A stretch of DNA of 64,000 bases from Elephas maximus indicus (taxonomy: Eukaryota > Chordata > Mammalia > Proboscidea > Elephantidae), in contig NC_064831.1 of NCBI RefSeq assembly GCF_024166365.1, forward strand, positions 32,602,768 through 32,666,767. Reading direction: 5' to 3'. The translations under genes were made by a program, and so were the position numbers. Positions 53,701-64,000 of the stretch are shown here, piece after piece; position 1 is the stretch's first letter, and every line of letters starts with the position of its first letter. A model generated the notes under the pieces. That model saw only the letters and a program-made list of their open reading frames with translations, was not told where the DNA came from and searched no databases.

Positions 53701-54091
53701 GGCTTTGTATAAATGCCTTTATTATATTGAGGAATTTTCCTTCTATTCCTCTTTTGCTGAGAGTTTTTTTTTTATCATGAATGGGTGTTGGACTTTGTCA
53801 AATGCCTTTTCTGCGTCAGTTGATAAAATCATGTGGTTCTTGTCTTTTATTTATGTGGTGGATTACATTGTTTTTCTAATATTGAACCATCCTTGCATAC
53901 TTGGTATAAATCCCACTTGGTCATGGTGGATTATTTTTTTGATATGTTGTTGAATTCTATTGGCTAGAATTTTGTTTAGGATTTTTGCATCTAAGTTCAT
54001 GAGGGATATTGGTCTGTAATTTTCTTTTTTTATGTTGTCTTTACCTGGTTTTGGTATCAGGGCTATGCTGGCTTCATAGAATGAGTTACTT
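50798..54091 (-). mobile_element. L1 LINE, 5'-truncated, antisense (L1C)
   Basis: 3.3-kb L1 holding the 3'UTR (50,798-51,790) and most of the reverse-transcriptase and C-terminal parts of ORF2. It breaks off on the 5' side at 'ttcatagaatgagtt' (54,087), a point equal to about 11,946 in L1A. Target duplication 'gtcttcatttt' at 50,787-50,797 and 54,092-54,102. The 137-codon frame 53,241-53,654 and others are cleaner than the matching frames of L1A, so it may be the younger copy. Confidence 0.92.
51799..54091 (-). pseudogene. L1C ORF2, reverse transcriptase and C-terminus
   Basis: Order on the minus strand: 54,050-53,860 ([33 protein letters not shown]), 53,654-53,241 ([11 protein letters not shown], then the catalytic [14 protein letters not shown], intact), 53,168-52,875 ([15 protein letters not shown]), 52,849-52,532 ([15 protein letters not shown]), 52,394-51,799 ([20 protein letters not shown] and the terminal [11 protein letters not shown]). 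The endonuclease is absent because of 5' truncation, and at least four frameshifts separate the pieces. Confidence 0.88.
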
Positions 54092-54102
54092 GTCTTCATT
54101 TT

Positions 54103-54460
54103 GAGATCCTGTCTGAAGGAGTGATCCCTATCTGGGAAAAAGAGCAGTGGACAAACCATATGGCAGCATTTAAAGCTTCTGCTCAGAAGTAGCATAAATC
54201 ACATTTTTTTTTTTTTAATTTTCTTTTTGTGATTTGATCTTTATGTATTTTTACAAGACTATTCTGGTTACAGTCTGGAGGATTGAACGGAAAGAGAGGT
54301 CAGTATTTTTGTGGCAAGAACAGTTGAGAAGATGTTACAGTAGTTCCAGTAAGATGGATTGGTCTTCTGTTTGTCACAAGTTAATTCAGACACAGGAAAT
54401 TCCTGTATAATGAATTACGTAGCACTTATCTGTTACCTAGGTGGATTTTTATAGACTTCT
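54103..54460. other. No recognisable feature
   Basis: Short spacer with a T12 run near 54,204. Nothing named. Confidence 0.45.
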
Positions 54461-54462
54461 TT

Positions 54463-55490
54463 CTTTTTTTTTTAATTATATTTTATTGTGTTTTAGGTGA
54501 CAGTTTTCGGCGCAATTAGGCTCCCATTTAACAATTTTTATACAGATTGTTCTGTGTCATTGATTACAATTTTTACAGTATGTCAGAATTCTCATTATTT
54601 CTGTTGTTTGTGTTGTTGCCATTGATTTGCTTCCCTTCCCATCCTTGATTTCTCATGTTTTCTCTTGGGTAAATGTTGACTGTTTGGTCTCATATAGTTA
54701 ATTGTTTAAGGGAGCACATCCCTCATGGGTGATAGTGTTTATTTTATAAGCCAATCTATTGTTTGGCTAGAGGGTTACCTGCAGAAATAGCTTCAGATTC
54801 AAGTTCAAAAGTTACCTTAGGCAGTAGTCTCAGGGATTCCTTTAGTCTCTATCAGTCTTGTAGGTCTGGCCTTTTTTAGGAATGAGTTTTAGTCTACATT
54901 TTTCACCTGTTCTATCTGGGACCTTTTATTGTGTCTGTGGTCAGAATGGTCAGTAGTGGTAGCCAGGTACCATCTAGTTCTTCTGGTCTCAGGTTAGAGT
55001 AGGTTGTGATTCATGTGTGCCGTTAGTCCCGTGGACTAGTTTCTTCTTTGAGCCTTTGATTTCCTTCATTCTTTTTTGTTCCATATTAGTAGAGACCAAT
55101 ACTTGTATCTTAGATGGCTACTCACAAACTTTTAAGACCCTAGATGCTACTCACCAATCTAGGATGTAGGACATTATCTCTGTGGATTATGTTATGCTAA
55201 TTGGCTAATTTGTTCCCCAAAACTATAGTCCCAAGCTTTCTAACCCAGTAAACCAATCCTGCAAGTTATTTGGATATGTCTGGGAAGCCTCTGTAACTGT
55301 GCCCCCATGTGGTTTGTTATTATATATGCAGCAAACACAAACGTATATATACATATACCTACAGATACAGGTATACCTGCACCTGCATTTACTCACGTAT
55401 GCCTTTCTGTACACATATACACATCCATATCTGCCCACGTAATGGCACACATATTTTTTGGCTGTTTTTACTGTTGCTGCAAAATTATGG
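54463..55490 (-). mobile_element. L1 3'UTR, antisense (second 3' family)
   Basis: 'attttattgtgttttaggtg', 'aggctcccatttaacaattt', 'ttgattacaatttttacagt', 'gtttaagggagcacatccct'. It is the mirror of the sense copy at 37,618-38,156 and supplies the uninterrupted version of the MITE target there. The 5' limit is vague; the part beyond 55,250 is (TA/CA)-rich. Confidence 0.65.
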
Positions 55491-55787
55491 GATATGTCAC
55501 TTTTGCCCACATTCTTTGGCCAGAGTTTAATTCTCCTGGCCAACCTGATGTCCATGGCCAGGGAAGTATAACCCTTCTGCAGGGAAGCCCTGCAAGTCAC
55601 CTGGCACCTTGAGGGGATGGGTAATCCTCGTACAGGAAGGACAGTGAGTCACTGAGAACAGCCTTACCTACCCCAGCCGTTTTAAAAGATTTGCTGGTTT
55701 GAGCAAACTGAAACTAATGGCAGAAACCTGGTTTTAGAGTTCTTCGTGTATTTTATTTGTTCATGAACTCTTTGCAACTAATTGTTG
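55491..55787. other. No recognisable feature
   Basis: Possibly more L1 3'UTR, but not clearly so. Confidence 0.35.
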
Positions 55788-55975
55788 TTGTTAGTTGCCA
55801 TTGATTCAGTTCCGACTCAGGGTGACCCCATTTGTGCAGGGTAGAATTGCTCCAGAGAGTTTTTAAGGCCGTGACCTTTCAGAAGCAGATCACCAGGCTT
55901 GTCTTCTGAGGCCACTCTGGGTGCGTTCAAACTGCCAAACTTTTGGCCAGTAGTCAAGTGCTTAACTGTTTGTAC
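55788..55975 (-). repeat. AfroSINE (long subtype), antisense
   Basis: (GTT)n, 'gccattgattcagttccgac', 'tcagaagcagatcaccaggc', 'ccaaacttttggccagtagt', truncated at the head after 'gcttaactgtttg'. Confidence 0.83.
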
Positions 55976-56400
55976 TTCAGGAACTCACAGCTAATATAAC
56001 TAGAAATTGGCCTATAAAGCTTTTGGAATATATTCTAGGTCTCTCAAATTGCGTATTTAATAAATGCTTAATGTAAGAATATAATTTGCCTATTTGGATT
56101 TCTTTTTTGTAGACTTTTCCCCCCAGATTTTCATTCATTTATTTGACAATTGTCTTTTAAATACCAATTACATGCTTGCTTTGTGCCTTAGTCTAGTCTT
56201 AGTCTAGTAGGAGAAACAGATAAATAAGCAAATCCGTAAATTTATTATCAATAAAAGATAATAAATGCTATAATAATGGAAGTAGGTGGGTAGAGGGTAT
56301 AATGAGTTCACACAGCGAGAATGTCTAACCCACCAGGGGTGAGGGCATAGGTGGGAGGCATCTGAGGAGGCAGTATGGTCAGGCATTCTAGAGGGTGTGA
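55976..56400. repeat. Unique DNA with an ancient repeat trace
   Basis: 'aataccaattacatgcttgc' and 'gtaggagaaacagataaata' at 56,140-56,240 recall an old mammalian repeat, as at 5,310. Not assignable. Confidence 0.3.
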
Positions 56401-56702
56401 CTTTTTTTTTTAAATATTTTATTGTGTTTTAGGTGAAAGTTTACACAGCAAATCAGGTTCCCATTTTACAACTTTTGTACAAATTGTTCCATGATATTGA
56501 TTGCAATTTTTGCAGCATGTCAACCACGTCATTATTGCCATTCTGTTTCTTCTGTTTCTGTTAATCTAGCTTCCCTTCCCTTCCTTGCCTTCTCATCTTT
56601 GCTTTTGGGTAGATGTTGACCTTTGGTCTCTTATAGTTGATTGTTTAAGGGAGCACATTCCTCATAGGTGATATTGTATATTTTATAAGCCAATTTAGTT
56701 TT
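56401..56702 (-). mobile_element. L1 3'UTR fragment, antisense
   Basis: T-run, 'attttattgtgttttaggtg', 'aaatcaggttcccattttac', 'ttgtttaagggagcacattc', 'ttttataagccaatttag'. Same 3' family as 54,463-55,490. Confidence 0.75.
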
Positions 56703-56734
56703 TGTAGACTCTTGATGTCTTTAACTTACCTTTC

Positions 56735-57215
56735 TTATCTCTAACCTGTTTCTCCACCAAGGTTCCATATCTCACTGAGTGACATCACCCAAGTTGCCCA
56801 AGCAGAAACGCGGGTGTGGTGCATGACTTTCTGCTTCAGCATTATTACCTGTATCTAATTAGTCAACCAGCCGGTTTTATTGAATTCATCTCTTATGTAG
56901 CTCTTAACTCTGTCCTCTTCTCTCCGTCCTGGTCCAGGCTGCCACCTCTCCCCCTTCACAACAGCTTCCTAACTAACCTTCCTGTCTCCTGACTTCTCTG
57001 TAATCACATTCAAGAAAGTGGTTTTCTCTAAATGCAAACTGATCATGTCATACCCTGCACTAAACCCTTTCAATGGCTTATACATTATACCCTCACTTTC
57101 AAGCTCAAGTTTCTGTACATGGCTTTGTACCTTTTATTTCCTTTATCCTCCCCACCCCCCCACTCCCCGTCCCTGTCCTATTATGTTCAGCTTACATTCA
57201 CGGCTGTAAAAATAT
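56735..57215 (+). repeat. L2 LINE 3' region
   Basis: 'caggctgccacctctccccc', 'aactgatcatgtcataccct', 'aaaccctttcaatggcttat', 'caagctcaagtttctgtaca': order and wording of the L2 3' end. Confidence 0.6.
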
Positions 57216-58449
57216 AATCTTCTAGAATTTTTTTTCTAGAGCACACTTTATGATCTCACACAGTGTTTGGTAGATGTTTTTCATTTGTAGAGACTAAAAC
57301 ACTTGATAAAAAATACTGTGGAAAGCTGACTACACGCTGTCAAGCATGGTCCAAGGGCAGGATGCTCACCTCCTGGAGCTGTCCCTGCTTGGAAGGGCTT
57401 GGCTAAGCCGGAGGCTAGCCACTGGGCTCTAAAGAAAGCTAGCTGACATTGATTTTGTCTTACTTGCTTTGTGACCTGTTTTTAGCGTTTTGAAATGTGC
57501 TTCTTTTGAAACTAGTCATTTATTGGACATCTTTAAGTAGGTTAACATATTTTTCCTTGTATGACACCAACTTAGCAGCCTCTGGACCAAAAAGAACGTG
57601 AAACATAAGTGCATTTCTTTTTGAACACTCTCTCCTAGAGGCCTTTCTTGTTAGCCTTCTGTTTCAGAAATAGAAATAGCTTCATTGAACTCATAGGGGG
57701 ATAGGGGATTTCTCCTAAAATCCAAATACTTGCCTTTGAAGATGCTGTAGGCCAAAATGTTTTCATTATTTAAAATTCATTGACACCAAATTTCTTTGAT
57801 CAACCAGCTGCTATCCTTTCTTTTTATCTAGTCTAGCAATATGGAATTTTTAATAAAATTAATTAAGTGTCATTCAACTCTAGAAAGCTGTGCAGTTGTG
57901 ACCACAGCCTTCTGTTAGCATGAACTTATTTTAAAAAGCAAGGGTAATGAATAAGAAAAAGGTTAAAAACAACAGCACCAATACCTAGACATATTTTTTA
58001 TAAAACCAGAGGCGTGGTCACCAAACTGGTAAGTGTGAGGAGAGAGGGTAGAGGGTAATAGGGTGGTTACATGGGGTTTGAACTTTCTGTGTTAGGTATT
58101 TCTGTAACTTTTTTTTTATAAGCAGAATTCGGAAAAGGATTTCTTTTCCTTCTTATTTAGGAAAGAAGTAATCTTATTGGGGTTAGAACAGGCTGCTTTG
58201 TGATTACTTACAGCATGTTGGGGGTCCTGTGAATATAGGGATTATTGAACATCTTGAAACTATATGAAGCAATATCGTGTGTGTGCATAGGTGCTTTTCT
58301 TAGGGGGCAGGAGTGGAGTGGCATGGGGAAGAGGGTCCATAATTCAAGCAGATTCTTCCGACTTTGTTTTTCTAGTCCTGCGCTCTCCTCTGAGCTCCAG
58401 GCTGCCCACTCAGCAGCCCTGCTGGGATGTCTAATGGGCCTCTCAAATC
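57216..58449. other. Mostly single-copy DNA with one arm of a local duplication
   Basis: No repeat family or exon is recognised. The stretch 57,661-57,755 recurs at 58,901-58,995. Confidence 0.45.
57661..57755 (+). repeat. Local direct repeat, copy 1
   Basis: Ungapped match with 58,901-58,995 (offset 1,240), for example 'ggatttctcctaaaat' then 'c/t' then 'caaatacttgcc/ctaaatacttgcc' and 'gaagatgct'. Flanks are unrelated. Confidence 0.8.
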
Positions 58450-58895
58450 TAACATGTCTGTATTTGTTTCCTATTGCTGTGGTCACAAATTACCAAAATT
58501 CAGCACTTTCAAACAACACCAATTTATTGTTTTACAGCTCTGCATGTCAGAAGTCTGACATCTGTTTCACTGGGCTAAAATCAGGATGTCAGCAGAGTCG
58601 CTTTCCTTCTGGAGGCCCTAGGGAGAATCTGTTTCTTTGCCTTCTCCAGCTTCTCGAGGTCACCTGCATCCTGTGGCACATTGGCACGCGGCCCTGTTGT
58701 CTTCAAAGCCAGCAGCACAGCATCTTCTCCCTGTCTTCTGTTTCTGTCCTCACGTCTCTCTCTGGCTTTCATCTTCTTGCCTTCCTCTTACAAGGACACT
58801 TGTGATTACATTGGGCCCACCTGGATCATCCAGGATCATTTCCACATCTCAAGATTCTTAATTTTATCTGCAAAGTCCTATATACTGTGTAAGGT
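58450..58895 (-). repeat. Old LTR-like repeat, antisense (MaLR-like)
   Basis: 'cctattgctgtggtcacaaa', 'ttattgttttacagctctgc', 'ggccctgttgtcttcaaagc', 'tgattacattgggcccacct', 'ggatcatccaggatcatttc': a frequent old mammalian LTR-type repeat in reverse. Subfamily uncertain. Confidence 0.5.
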
Positions 58896-58900
58896 AATAC

Positions 58901-58995
58901 ATTCAGAAATATAAAAAGCTTCGCTGAACTCTTAGGGGGACGGCGGATTTCTCCTAAAATCTAAATACTTGCCCTGGAAGATGCTCTAGTGAACA
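58901..58995 (+). repeat. Local direct repeat, copy 2
   Basis: Partner of 57,661-57,755. It lies immediately downstream of the LTR-like repeat. Confidence 0.8.
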
Positions 58996-59149
58996 TTTGG
59001 TTTTAGGCATTAGGAGGTGGACATCTTCAGGGACCGTTATTCAGCCTTGGACTTGGTTTGATAACCTAACAAACCTGTTCATCCTCCAGTCTTCCTCATT
59101 CCATATAATGGTACTGCCATTCTCAGGCCAGTAACCTAGGAGTCATTCT

Positions 59150-59500
59150 TTTTTTAGTTGTTCTTGAGAATATACTAGAATATACACCAACAGTTTTTAC
59201 CTGTACAATTTAGTGATATTGATTAATTACATTCTTTGAGTTGTGCATCCATTCTCCGAGTTGTTCCTCCCCCATTTACATAAACTCCCTAAGTTTCCTC
59301 TCTAACCTTTCCAATTGTTGTTGTCCATTTGGTGCCATATAGATAGATCTTGAAAGAGCACAGTGCTCGAGGCAGACATTTTTTACTAGTTAAGCTAAGC
59401 TATTGTTTGGTTTTAAGAGGACTTCAGGGGATATTTTTGGTTTAAAGTTTAAAGTTATCTCAGGGCAGTAGTTGCTGGAGTTCATCCTAGGAGTCATTCC
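59150..59500 (-). mobile_element. L1 3'UTR fragment, antisense
   Basis: 'gttcttgagaatatactaga', 'acctgtacaatttagtgata', 'ttctttgagttgtgcatcca'. Similar in layout to 27,160-27,660. Confidence 0.5.
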
Positions 59501-60772
59501 TGATTTTTCCTTTCTCCTTACTATCTCCACTTGCCTATCCTAGTTCTCCCTCTTGCCCCCCGCACACACATCCAATCCATCAAATCACATCCAAGACCAA
59601 TCAAAATTTATCTCAGTGCTACCATCAAATCGTATCTGTATCCATCCTTGCTGTTTCCACTAAAATTAGAATGTCTGTAGCATTCTGGAGGCTTAGACCT
59701 TCATCCTATCCTATCCCTTTCACTCCTGGGTGTTCATAGCCAATTATAGTACAAAGCCATGTGGGCTAAGTGCCTAAATGTCTCAAGAGTGGCACAAAGT
59801 GCTGAAGGACTAGATCCCAATTGCTTTATTCCAGCCACACAGAGACAGGAAGTAAAGGCTTACATGGTGTGAGAAGCTCTGCAGAGAATTTGGGTCAGTT
59901 GAGGATAATTTTTCTGAAAGGCAATTAGAATTTCCCATTAAGGTTTTCAATTTTTTTTATTCTTCTAACAGTGAACATTTCCTGTCAATTACTGATAGTA
60001 GGAAATAAAATTAATCTAATCTCTGGTTATTTTGAATGACTCTTGCCCATTTTCCCCTTCCTGAAGAAGGAACACGTTTAACAAAATTCTCAGGCAGCTG
60101 ATTTGTAGTATATTAATTAACTATAAGTTTTAGGTCAAGTTTGGTGGGGAGAATGTTATAGCTTCAAAATAAGGTCAGGCTTCTGAAAAAATAAAATATC
60201 TACTGTTGATAAAATAATATCAAAATGTAGCTTCCAGATTTTATAATTCAAATCCTTTTTTTGGTAATGTTCCCACATATCTTTGGTAAATTTACAATTT
60301 AGTGAAATAAAGGAAAAATGGGTAATTACTTGAAATAGTCTGTTATACAAAGAGGTGACTTGGAAATAATTCATTGTAAAACTCCCCCCCCCCCACTTTT
60401 AGTAAACAAACAAGCACACACGGCGGGTTGGATTTTCAGTAGCCTGTGGGTGTGACTTCATTTGTCAAATGTGACCTTAATGTATCACACGTTAATTAAA
60501 ATCCTTCAAGACATGTTAAAATGAAAATTGGAGCATATTAAAATTACACAGTCCAAGGATTAAAGTAGTCTGCAAATTAAAATATGTTTTTAATGCCTAA
60601 ATGCTGTGTTGAGCCCCCCCTACCCCCCAAATACAGTGTAAAGTTGTCCGTATTTTTTTCCTCCTAATTTGGTTAAACAGTTACCAGTAAATACTTGACG
60701 TTTTAGTTTTCTGAATGCAAATGTTTATTGATTTTTTTTTTCCTCCAATAATGTGTTATCAGGTGCTGTATA
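59501..60772. other. Mostly single-copy DNA
   Basis: Includes a C11 run at about 60,385-60,395. Reading frames up to 72 codons lack features. No repeat recognised with confidence. Confidence 0.45.
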
Positions 60773-60890
60773 TCAGTTTGAATCCGCCAGGTGCTCCTTG
60801 GAAACTCTGTGGGGCAGTTCTACTCTGTCCTATAGGGTCACTATGAGTCGGAATCGATTCGACGGCACTGGGTTACTGGGTTGGGTATCT
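60773..60890 (+). repeat. AfroSINE, sense, 5'-truncated
   Basis: 'gtttgaatccgccaggtgct', 'ctctgtggggcagttctact', 'gagtcggaatcgattcgacg', 'gcactgggttactgggtt'. The A-box part is missing. Confidence 0.87.
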
Positions 60891-61079
60891 CATATTGGGC
60901 TAAGCCTCACAAGTTGTAGCAGTTGAAACAAAGAATCTATGTAGTTAGTTGAGTCTCTTTTTGAAATACAATCACAATAATTGTTTTGAGTATCTTCAGA
61001 GAACCAGAAATACATCATAGATGAAAGTCATTATTTGTACAATTTAAGCAGGAGAAAAACTTCTCTGCTTGTTTTTTAT
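60891..61079. other. No recognisable feature
   Basis: Short spacer. Confidence 0.5.
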
Positions 61080-62440
61080 TTTTGGTTTTTCTGTCTTATT
61101 TATTTATTTTTATTGTGCCTTAGGTGAAAGATTACACCTCAAGTTATTTTCTCATATAAAAATTCACATACACATTGTTATGTGACCCTAGCTGCTCTCC
61201 GTGTAATATGACAGCACATTCCCCCTTTCCACCTTGGATTTCCTGTGTCCATTCAACTAGCTCCTGTTACTTTCTGCCTTCTCATCTCGCCTCTGGACGA
61301 GAGCTGCCCATTTAGTCTAGTGTATCTACTTGAACTAAGAAGCACACCATTCACAAGTATCACTTTATGTTTCATAGTCCAGTTTAATCTTTGTCTAAAG
61401 AGTTGGCTTCGGGAATGGTTTTAGTTCTGGGTTAACAGAGAGTCTGGGGGCCATGTCTTCTGGGGTTCCTCTAGTCTCAGTCAGACCATTAAGTCTTGTC
61501 TTTTTTACATGAATTTGAGTTCTGCATCCCACTTTTCTCCTGCTCTGTCAGGGACTCTTCTGTTGTATTCCTTGTCAGGGTGGTCGTTTGTGGTAGCTGG
61601 GCACCATCTAGTTCTTCTGGTCTCAGGCTGATGGAGTCTCTGGTTTATGTGGCCATTTTTGTCTCTTGGGCTAATATTTTCCTTGTATCTTTGGTGTTCT
61701 TTATTCTCCTTTGCTCCAAGTGGGTTGGGACTAATTGATGGTTCGTAAATGGCCACTCACTAGCTTTTAAGACCCCAGACACTACTCATCAAAGTGAGAT
61801 GCAGAATATTTTCTTAATAAACTTTGCTATGCCAGTTGACCTAGATGTCCACCAAAACCAGGGTCCGCAGACCCTCGCCCCTGCTCCTCTGTCCCTCGAA
61901 GTGTTTGGTTGCATTCAGGAAGCTTCTTAGCTTTTGGATTAGTCCAGGTGTGCTGACTTCCCCTGTATTGTGTGTTGACCTTCCCTTCACCTAAAATTAT
62001 TCTTGTCAACTATCTAATTAGTGAATACCTTTCTCCCTCTCTCTGTACCCTCATAACCATCAAAGAATGTTTTCTTCTGTGTTTAAACCTTTTCTTGAGC
62101 TCTTATAATAGTGGTCTCATACAACATTTGTCCTTTTGTGACTAATTTCACTCAGCATAATGCTTTCCAGGTTCATCCTTGTTATGAGATGTTTCGTGGA
62201 TTCATCATCATACTTTATTGTTGTGTAGTATCCCATTTTGAATATACCATAATTTGTTTATCCATTCATCCATTAATGGACACCAAGGTTGTTTCCATCT
62301 TTTTGCTGTTGTCAACAGTGCTGCAACGAACATGGGTGTGCATGTATCTATTCGTGTGATGGCCCTTATTTCTCTAGGTTATACTCCAAGGAGTGGGATT
62401 GCTGGATCATATGGTAGTTCTGTATCTAGCTTTTTAAGGA
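61080..62440 (-). mobile_element. L1 LINE 3' part, antisense (L1F, older copy)
   Basis: 'tttattgtgccttaggtgaa', 'atctcgcctctggacgagag', 'ctttcccttcac'-type phrases, then ORF2 C-terminal remnants ('ttcactcagcataatgcttt', 'gtttatccattcatccatta', 'ggagtgggattgctggatca'). It breaks off at 'agctttttaaggaa'. More diverged from L1A than L1C or L1D. No clear target duplication. Confidence 0.82.
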
Positions 62441-62719
62441 ACCCCTGCTCAATTTTAAACCATTTGCTAGGTTCCTTTCAATGTGCCATTCAGATTGTAC
62501 TGCCTCCTTTTCTAATCAGTGGACAGAAATAAGTAGGTTGAGGGATACAAGAAGACAGTATTCCAGATGTCAAGGACAGACAGAAGGCCTTGAGATCGAA
62601 ACAGTGGTCTGGGTAACAAGGAAAAAAACAAAACAGAAAGTAAGGTAGTGATGAATTATAAAGTAGACGGTAAGAAACTTGAGGTTGTGCTTTCTTTGGT
62701 TATCTTGGTTAATGGAACC
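62441..62719. other. No recognisable feature
   Basis: Unique-looking spacer. Confidence 0.45.
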
Positions 62720-63214
62720 TGTCTTACTCACCTAGTGCTGCTATAACAGAAATACCACAAGTGGATGGCTTTAACAAAGAGAAGTTTATTCATTCACAGT
62801 CCAGGAGGCTAGAAGTCTGAATTCAGGGTGCCAGCTCCAGGGCAAGGCTTTCTGTCTGTGTCGGTTCTGGGGGAAGGTCCTTGTCATCAATCTTCCCCTG
62901 GTCTAGGAGCTTCTCAGCACAGTGACCCTAGGTCCAAAGGACAGGCTCTCCTCCTGGTTCTTCATTCTTGGTGGCATGAGGTCTCTCTCCTCGCTGCTCA
63001 CTTCTCTCTTTTATAGCTCAAAAGAGATTGACTCAAGATATAACCTAATCTTGTAGATTGAGTCCTGCTTCATTAACATACCTGCCTCTAATCCTGCCTT
63101 ATTAACATCATAGAGGTAAGGATTTACAACAGTAGGACAACCACTCAATACAGGGAATCACAGTCTTATCATGTTGACATATGTTTTTGGGGGGACACAA
63201 TTCAATCCATAACA
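62720..63214 (-). repeat. MaLR-type LTR, antisense
   Basis: 'tgtcttactcacctagtgct', 'gaagtttattcattcacagt', 'gggggaaggtccttgtcatc', end 'caattcaatccataaca'. Same subtype as 23,155-23,651. Flanks gaacc and gggcc are only a weak 5-bp match. Confidence 0.72.
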
Positions 63215-63224
63215 GGGCCTTATT

Positions 63225-63415
63225 GTAAGAACAGGAGTCCCAGGGTGGTGCAGACGGTTAACGTGCTTGACTGCTAACTGGATGGTTGGAGGTTTGAGTC
63301 TGCACAGAGGTGCCTCGAAAGAAGGGCCTGGTGATCGACTTCTGAAAAGTTAGCTGTTGAAAACCATGTGGAGCACAGTTCTACTCTGGCATCCAGGAGT
63401 CAGAGACCCGATATT
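63225..63415 (+). repeat. AfroSINE (long subtype), sense
   Basis: 'gagtcccagggtggtgcaga', 'ttaacgtgcttgactgctaa', 'gaggtttgagtctgcacaga', 'ggtgatcgacttctgaaaag', tail shortened after 'gttctactctggcatccagg'. Confidence 0.83.
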
Positions 63416-63539
63416 GTAAGCACAGGGCAGATGGTGGGGGTGGAGGGAATATGGAAAGACGAGAAAGCATAGTCTCATGGAACCCAAACTTTCTCTCACT
63501 CGTATTCAGGATACAGCAGCCTTCTAGGGTTTTCTGTGC

Positions 63540-64000
63540 CCTACTTTAGTGCCTTGGTGTCTGATCCTTTTTCTTTTACTTCTTGTTCTAACTCTGCTAC
63601 CATCTGATTACCCTCTACTGCCCTCGTGGCCTCTGTGTACTCCCATGAGCAGTGGTGTGGGATTTTCTATATCTGTGTCACTCTTCCATTCTTTCTCCAT
63701 TCCCTGCTCTCAGCCCTCCAGTGGCTTCTGTCTCACGGAGAATGAAATTCAGAGTCCATGTTGGAGTCTGTGAAACTCCACACAACCTGACCTCTGCTCC
63801 CTCTAGTCTCAATTCTTATTCCCCCCGTCCCCCCGCTCACGGTGTTCAGCCACATTGACCTCCCTGCCCTGCCCTTCCTCATACACATTTAGCATTCCCC
63901 CATTTGTGAACGTTTGTACGTGTTGTTCTTTTTACCTGGAGTGGTCTTTTCCCAGGAATTTTCTTGCTTGTCTTCTTCACTACGTGGGTCAGTTTTTCAG
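63540..64000 (+). repeat. L2 LINE 3' region, running off the window
   Basis: 'ccctccagtggcttctgtct', 'gagaatgaaattcagagtcc', 'cacattgacctccctgccct', 'tttttacctggagtggtctt': L2 3' end phrases in plus orientation. Confidence 0.55.

Noticed and set aside
58245..58805. 186-codon plus-strand frame
   Set aside because: Most of it is the antisense of an old LTR-like repeat, and no splice or domain evidence supports it.

Overview
This window reads as nuclear DNA of an afrotherian mammal, most likely an elephant or close relative. The main evidence is about two dozen copies of the tRNA-derived AfroSINE (A/B box head, then the 'tatgagtcggaatcgactcgac' type tail in whole or part), a family known only from Afrotheria. 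Old mammalian repeats (MIR, L2, L1M/HAL1, MaLR) and a long, 5'-complete L1 lineage also fit. No bacterial or organellar features were seen. Family names come from recognition of motifs, not from a repeat-library search.

Layout. 1-8,100: decayed repeats (HAL1-like, L2, MIR, MaLR LTRs) with six AfroSINEs. 8,101-23,750: one almost complete RTE (BovB-type) LINE on the minus strand, about 3.2 kb long in itself, blown apart by a 7.6-kb minus-strand L1 (8,643-16,216), an RTE 3'-end copy (17,719-17,860), a 4.2-kb plus-strand L1 that lacks its 3' end (18,250-22,462) and a MaLR-type LTR (23,155-23,651). 23,750-31,400: ERVL-like internal sequence, LTRs, a minus-strand L1M carrying two tRNA-Gly/RTE chimeric SINEs, and an unclassified 1.15-kb insert. 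31,400-34,690: the only gene-like stretch: low-repeat DNA around a CpG island (about 32,480-33,180) with a plausible first coding exon (32,900-33,011, plus strand) and a canonical splice donor. 34,700-64,000: probable first intron of that gene, filled with AfroSINEs, L1M/HAL1, several young 3'-end L1 insertions, a MaLR internal region with LTR, L2, and two small terminal-inverted-repeat DNA elements.

How it works together. Apart from the putative promoter/exon, function here is the history of retroelements. The RTE LINE, the AfroSINE and the tRNA-Gly SINE share 3' tails, so the window holds a LINE and its likely dependent SINEs side by side. Nested target-site duplications let the order of insertion be read directly.

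No operon-like, defence, CRISPR or other new multi-gene system was found. The best candidates for something undescribed are a 184-bp near-palindromic TA-flanked element with an intact-site comparison inside the window, a 5'-complete but 3'-truncated L1 with target-site duplication and no poly(A), and an unclassified insert with duplicated octamer-like motifs.
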